A stretch of DNA of 64,000 nucleotides, from NCBI GenBank assembly GCA_023511295.1, contig JAIMBT010000003.1:124001-188000 (forward strand), given 5' to 3'. A model generated the notes under the pieces. It saw only the letters and a list, made by a program, of their open reading frames with translations. It searched no databases and had not been told where the DNA came from. Source of the DNA: Alicyclobacillus sp. (GTDB lineage Bacteria > Bacillota > Bacilli > Alicyclobacillales > Alicyclobacillaceae). Positions 60,554 to 64,000 of the stretch are shown piece after piece (position 1 is the first letter of the stretch; each line of letters begins with the position of its first letter). Made by a program: the position numbers and the translations under genes.

Positions 60554-61018
60554 TCAGCGGTTCGGCGCAGACCCTCCGTGATCTGTATCGAGCAGAATGG
60601 TCACGGGCCCGTCGTTGACGAGGGCCACCCGCATCATCGCGCCAAAAACGCCTGTCGCAACCGGCACGCCGAACGATGCCACGCGTTCGTTGAACAGAAC
60701 GTACAGCGGCTCCGCCTCCTCTGGGGGAGCGGCCTCCAGGTAGTTCGGCCGGCGGCCCTTGCGGGCGTCGCCGTACAGCGTGAACTGTGAGACGGACAGC
60801 ACGTGGCCGCGCGCGGCTTGGACATCGCGGTTCATCTTCCCCTCTTCGTCCGGGAAGATCCGCAAGTGTACCAGCTTGTCCGCCAGGTAGGCGGCGTCCG
60901 CCGGCGTATCGCCCCGCCGGACTCCGACCAGTACCACCAGTCCCCGTGGGATGGCGCCCACTTCCTGGCCCTCCACCGTGACCGATGCCGGGCCACTGCG
61001 CTGAACCACCAATCGCAT
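60554..61018 (-). CDS. dtd: D-aminoacyl-tRNA deacylase
   Basis: Removes D-amino acids mischarged to tRNA. 154 residues. The two signature motifs are SQFTLYGD and NDGPVT (Gly-cis-Pro motif). ATG 61018 follows AAAGGAG. It is 42 bases downstream of relA, in the conserved Bacillales order recJ-apt-relA-dtd. Confidence 0.96.
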   Translation of the reverse strand: MRLVVQRSGPASVTVEGQEVGAIPRGLVVLVGVRRGDTPADAAYLADKLVHLRIFPDEEGKMNRDVQAARGHVLSVSQFTLYGDARKGRRPNYLEAAPPEEAEPLYVLFNERVASFGVPVATGVFGAMMRVALVNDGPVTILLDTDHGGSAPNR

Positions 61019-61060
61019 CCTTGCTGTCTCCTTTCGCGTACGCACCGGTAAACGCCGCCG

Positions 61061-63238
61061 CTACTGAATCACCCGCCGCACGCTGTGTACGTCCTTAATT
61101 CGCTTGAGCCGCTCCACCACCGTTCGCAGGTGGTCCAGGTTGCGGATGCGGATGGTCAGGCTGATGTGCGCGATGCGGCGGTTGTCGACTCGCCCGCTGA
61201 CCGCCGTCACATCCGTCTTGTGCTCAATCACGGCGTTCATCACCTCGTTGATGAGGCCGTGGCGGTCGAGCCCGACAATCTCCAGCTCCACTGGGTACGA
61301 CAGGTCCGGGTTCCCGACCCATTCCACCTCGACGACGCGGTCGTTCTCGGCCTTCTGCACGGCCGCGTTGGGGCAGTCGATCCGGTGCACGGACACGCCC
61401 CGCCCGCGCGTGACGAAGCCGATGATCTCGTCGCCCGGCACGGGGTTGCAGCAGCGCGCAAAGCGAATGAGCAGGTTGTCCACACCGCGGACGCGCACGC
61501 CGCTGCCGTCGGCCTTGCGCCGCTCGCGAACTTCGCGCGAGATGGCGTCCTGCGGCGGCACGTTGTGCTCGCGGCGGACACGCTCCACAAGACGCGTCAC
61601 CACTTGACCCGCGCTCAATCCGCCGTATCCCACCGCGGCGAACATCTCGTCCTCGCGGTTGAAGTTGAACTTGTGCAGAACGTCATTCAATACGGCTGGG
61701 ACGAGCAACTCGTGGGGATCGAGTCGCTGTCGGGCAATCTCCTTCTCCACCAGGTCTCGCCCGCGGGCGATGTTTTCCTCCCGCTGCTCGCGCTTGAACC
61801 ACTGGCGGATCTTGCTCTTCGCTTGCGAGGACTGCACAATCTTCAACCAATCTCGGCTCGGCCCGTAACTGTGTTTGGAGGTGAGGACCTCGACGATGTC
61901 GCCGGTCCGCAACCGGTAGTCGAGGGGGACAATCTTTCCGTTGATCTTGGCCCCGATACAGCGGTTGCCGACGTCCGTGTGAATCCGATACGCGAAGTCA
62001 ATCGGCACGCTGCCGGCCGGCAGGCCAATCACCTCGCCCTTCGGCGTGAAGACGAACACCTCGTCGGAGAACAGGTCCAGCTTCAGCGTCTCCATGAACT
62101 CCTGCGCGTCTTTGAAATCCTGCTGCCACTCCAACACCTCGCGGAACCACGCCAGCTTCTGCGAGAACTTGCTGTCGGCTCGGCCACCGCCCTCTTTGTA
62201 CACCCAGTGGGCCGCAATCCCGTACTCCGCGGTCTGGTGCATGTCCCACGTGCGGATCTGGATCTCCAGCGGCTCACCGCGCGGCCCGACGACTGTGGTG
62301 TGCAGACTCTGGTACATGTTGTACTTCGGCATCGCGATGTAGTCCTTGAACCGGCCGGGCATTGGCTTCCACATCGTGTGCACGACGCCGAGCACACCGT
62401 AGCAGTCCTTGATGTTGTTGACGATGATGCGCACCGCAAACAGGTCGTAGATCTCGTTGAACTCCTTGTGCTGCGTGACCATCTTCTTGTAGATGCTGTA
62501 GATGTGCTTGGCGCGCCCGGTCACCTCGGCCTGGATGTCGATGGCCTCGAGTTTTTCGCGGATAAGCGCCATCACCTCGTTCACGTACGACTCCCGCTCT
62601 TTGCGCTTTTGCGCCATCAGGTGGACAATCCGGTAGTACTGCTGCGGGTTCAGGTACCGCAGTGCGGTGTCCTCGAGTTCCCACTTGACGGAGTACATGC
62701 CGAGCCGATGGGCGAGCGGCGCGAAAATCTCCAGTGTCTCCCGCGCCGTCTGCACCTGTTTTTCCGGCGGCTGGTACCGCAGGGTGCGCATGTTGTGCAG
62801 CCGGTCGGCCAGTTTAATCAGGAGGACGCGGATATCCTTCGCCATCGCCATGAACATCTTGCGCAGGTTCTCCGCCTGTTGCTCCTCCATCGAATCGAAT
62901 TTGATCCGCTTGAGTTTGGTCACCCCGTCCACCAGCGCAGCGACCTCAGAGCCGAACTGGCGGACAATCTCCTCGTCCGTAACCTTGGTGTCTTCGACCA
63001 CATCGTGAAGCAGTGCCGCCGCGATGGTGGTCGCGTCCAGCTGCAGTTCGACCAAGATTTTGGCGACCGCGACGGGATGGCTGATGTACGGCTCTCCAGA
63101 CCTGCGCCGCTGGCCCTGGTGGGCAGCTTCCGCGTACTCGTAGGCGCGCCGAATGAACTCCGCGTCCCGCTGCGAACCGTAGACCCGATATTGCTCAATC
63201 ACGTCGTCGATGGTGTCGACCGCGTGCGCCATTTCCAA
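61061..63238 (-). CDS. relA: Bifunctional (p)ppGpp synthetase/hydrolase (RSH)
   Basis: Stringent-response enzyme, 725 residues. The hydrolase HD domain has HDVVEDT and DRLHNMRT (both intact, so hydrolysis is expected). The synthetase domain has YDLFAVRIIV and YQSLHTTVVG. TGS follows (VFTPKGEVIGLPAGSVPIDFAY, about 388-409), then the conserved cysteine domain (ARCCNPVPGD) and a C-terminal ACT domain. TTG 63238 has AGGGG six bases away; ATG 63232 is possible. Lies between apt and dtd. Confidence 0.96.
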   Translation of the reverse strand: MEMAHAVDTIDDVIEQYRVYGSQRDAEFIRRAYEYAEAAHQGQRRRSGEPYISHPVAVAKILVELQLDATTIAAALLHDVVEDTKVTDEEIVRQFGSEVAALVDGVTKLKRIKFDSMEEQQAENLRKMFMAMAKDIRVLLIKLADRLHNMRTLRYQPPEKQVQTARETLEIFAPLAHRLGMYSVKWELEDTALRYLNPQQYYRIVHLMAQKRKERESYVNEVMALIREKLEAIDIQAEVTGRAKHIYSIYKKMVTQHKEFNEIYDLFAVRIIVNNIKDCYGVLGVVHTMWKPMPGRFKDYIAMPKYNMYQSLHTTVVGPRGEPLEIQIRTWDMHQTAEYGIAAHWVYKEGGGRADSKFSQKLAWFREVLEWQQDFKDAQEFMETLKLDLFSDEVFVFTPKGEVIGLPAGSVPIDFAYRIHTDVGNRCIGAKINGKIVPLDYRLRTGDIVEVLTSKHSYGPSRDWLKIVQSSQAKSKIRQWFKREQREENIARGRDLVEKEIARQRLDPHELLVPAVLNDVLHKFNFNREDEMFAAVGYGGLSAGQVVTRLVERVRREHNVPPQDAISREVRERRKADGSGVRVRGVDNLLIRFARCCNPVPGDEIIGFVTRGRGVSVHRIDCPNAAVQKAENDRVVEVEWVGNPDLSYPVELEIVGLDRHGLINEVMNAVIEHKTDVTAVSGRVDNRRIAHISLTIRIRNLDHLRTVVERLKRIKDVHSVRRVIQ

Positions 63239-63291
63239 CGCCTGCCCCTATGCACGGCGGACGCGCATCGGATTGCGCGCCCGCCCGTCTG

Positions 63292-63804
63292 CTAATATGT
63301 GACCAGTGTGTGCACCGGAATCTCGCCCAGCCGGGCGCGGCCGCCCAGGTCGCCAAGCTCAATGAGAAACGCGGCCCCAACCACGGCGCCACCGAGTTTG
63401 TCGACCAGCTCTCGGGTCGCCCGCATCGTCCCACCGGTCGCGAGCAGGTCGTCCGCTAACACCACGCGCTGTCCGGGCTCGATGACGCCCTGTGCCACTT
63501 CGAGGATATCCGTTCCATACTCCAAGCTGTACGCGACCGACAGCGTCGGCGCCGGTAGCTTCCCGCGCTTGCGCACCGGCACAAAACCCGCCCCGAGGGC
63601 GTACGCCAACGGCGCCCCAACGACGAACCCGCGCGCCTCCGGACCGACGATGACCTCAGCGTCCACCGTCCGCGCGAACGCCGCCAGGTGGTCGATGGCG
63701 CTGCGGTACGCTTCGCCGTTTCCCAGCAGCGGCGTCACGTCTCGGAATAAGATGCCGGGCTGCGGGAAGTCGGGAACTGACCGTATCCATTTGCGAAAGT
63801 CCAT
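63292..63804 (-). CDS. apt: Adenine phosphoribosyltransferase
   Basis: Salvages adenine to AMP. 170 residues. The PRPP loop is VVLADDLLATGGT, and the N-terminal FPQPGILFRDVTPLL with GPEARGF is characteristic. ATG 63804 has AGGAG seven bases upstream. Lies 53 bases before relA and 48 bases after recJ. Confidence 0.97.
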   Translation of the reverse strand: MDFRKWIRSVPDFPQPGILFRDVTPLLGNGEAYRSAIDHLAAFARTVDAEVIVGPEARGFVVGAPLAYALGAGFVPVRKRGKLPAPTLSVAYSLEYGTDILEVAQGVIEPGQRVVLADDLLATGGTMRATRELVDKLGGAVVGAAFLIELGDLGGRARLGEIPVHTLVTY

Positions 63805-63852
63805 TCGCTCGCTCCTATCTTCGTCCATCCGTCCGATACGCCCACCCTCCGA

Positions 63853-64000
63853 TTACCGAGCATCGCTCGGTTGCCGGGCGCGCGCACAGAGATGCGCCTG
63901 GTACACGGCGGATTCTCGCAGATCTCGCGCAACCGCTTGCTCAACAACATGATATTCGCTCTCCGCCACGTACGCAAACCCGAGCTCGACGAAGGCGCCG
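63853..64000 (-). CDS. recJ: Single-stranded-DNA exonuclease RecJ, C-terminal end only
   Basis: The last 48 codons of a gene entering from beyond the window. The frame reads FVELGFAYV, then VARDLRESAVYQAHL before the stop, which matches the C-terminal FxELGF and KRDLxESxxYQ pattern of Bacillus RecJ. The order recJ-apt-relA supports the call. No catalytic part is visible. Confidence 0.8.
   Translation of the reverse strand, partial: GAFVELGFAYVAESEYHVVEQAVARDLRESAVYQAHLCARARQPSDAR

Noticed and set aside
61085-63295. Open plus-strand frame of 736 codons antisense to relA
   Set aside because: It mirrors the relA codons in high-GC sequence, has no recognisable domain and is rich in His/Arg/Val as expected of an antisense shadow; relA itself has every family motif.
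1-64000. tRNA, rRNA, CRISPR array, insertion sequence or prophage
   Set aside because: None was recognised on reading the sequence; this is by eye, without a covariance-model or repeat search.

Overview
The window looks like a chromosomal segment of a GC-rich, aerobic, spore-forming Firmicute close to the Alicyclobacillaceae. The grounds are the block recJ-apt-relA-dtd, addBA for end resection, the hemE-hemH-hemY set typical of the Gram-positive coproporphyrin branch, a bacilliredoxin, two YheC/YheD spore-coat ATP-grasp genes, GTG and TTG starts with strong GGAGG sites, and sigma-A-like promoters lying in small AT-rich islands. No rRNA, tRNA, CRISPR array, insertion sequence or phage gene was recognised. 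This is ordinary core and accessory metabolism rather than a mobile island. Family and species are inferred, not proven.

Layout. 1-8 kb: the 3' part of hemL, a cation/Ca2+ antiporter, a HlyD-type protein with an anchored unknown protein, and an operon of a large exported protein plus an ABC-2 transporter. 8-9 kb: moaA. 9-14 kb (minus strand): a catabolic operon of two SDRs, an ACAD10/11-type dehydrogenase, two MaoC-fold half hydratases and an APH-type kinase, which together resemble a 4-hydroxyacyl-CoA pathway. 14-19.6 kb: spore-coat ATP-grasp, panD, queF, rsmF, thiolase. 19.7-28.5 kb: DUF2089 regulator with a DUF4097 protein, a class V aminotransferase, an SDR, a large methyltransferase, cyclophilin, a GNAT-like protein and moeA. 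28.5-35 kb: pckA, a second spore-coat ATP-grasp, pcp, DUF309, MFS, galU. 35-38.7 kb: a TetR-controlled paaABCD operon for phenylacetyl-CoA epoxidation, without paaE. 38.8-46.4 kb: addB-addA. 46.6-52.4 kb: a NiaP-like MFS, dusB, TM2 protein, DD-carboxypeptidase, DtxR regulator, FAH hydrolase, bacilliredoxin. 52.5-56 kb: hemE-hemH-hemY. 56-60.5 kb: YceI, SGNH esterase, GT51 glycosyltransferase, small proteins, a lipoprotein, an MBL hydrolase. 60.5-64 kb: dtd, relA, apt and the 3' end of recJ.

Regulatory structure visible directly: a 20-bp perfect palindrome over the start point of the tetR-paa promoter; a LexA-like box upstream of addB; a palindrome over the -35/spacer of the DUF2089 promoter; a hyphenated palindrome between the divergent methyltransferase and unknown genes; a sigma-K-like promoter before a 31-residue membrane protein; a sigma-H-like promoter before galU; and about ten GC-rich hairpins at operon ends, several shared by convergent genes.

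Most gene calls rest on conserved motifs and gene order. Substrates of the catabolic operon, the transporters and several small proteins are inference.
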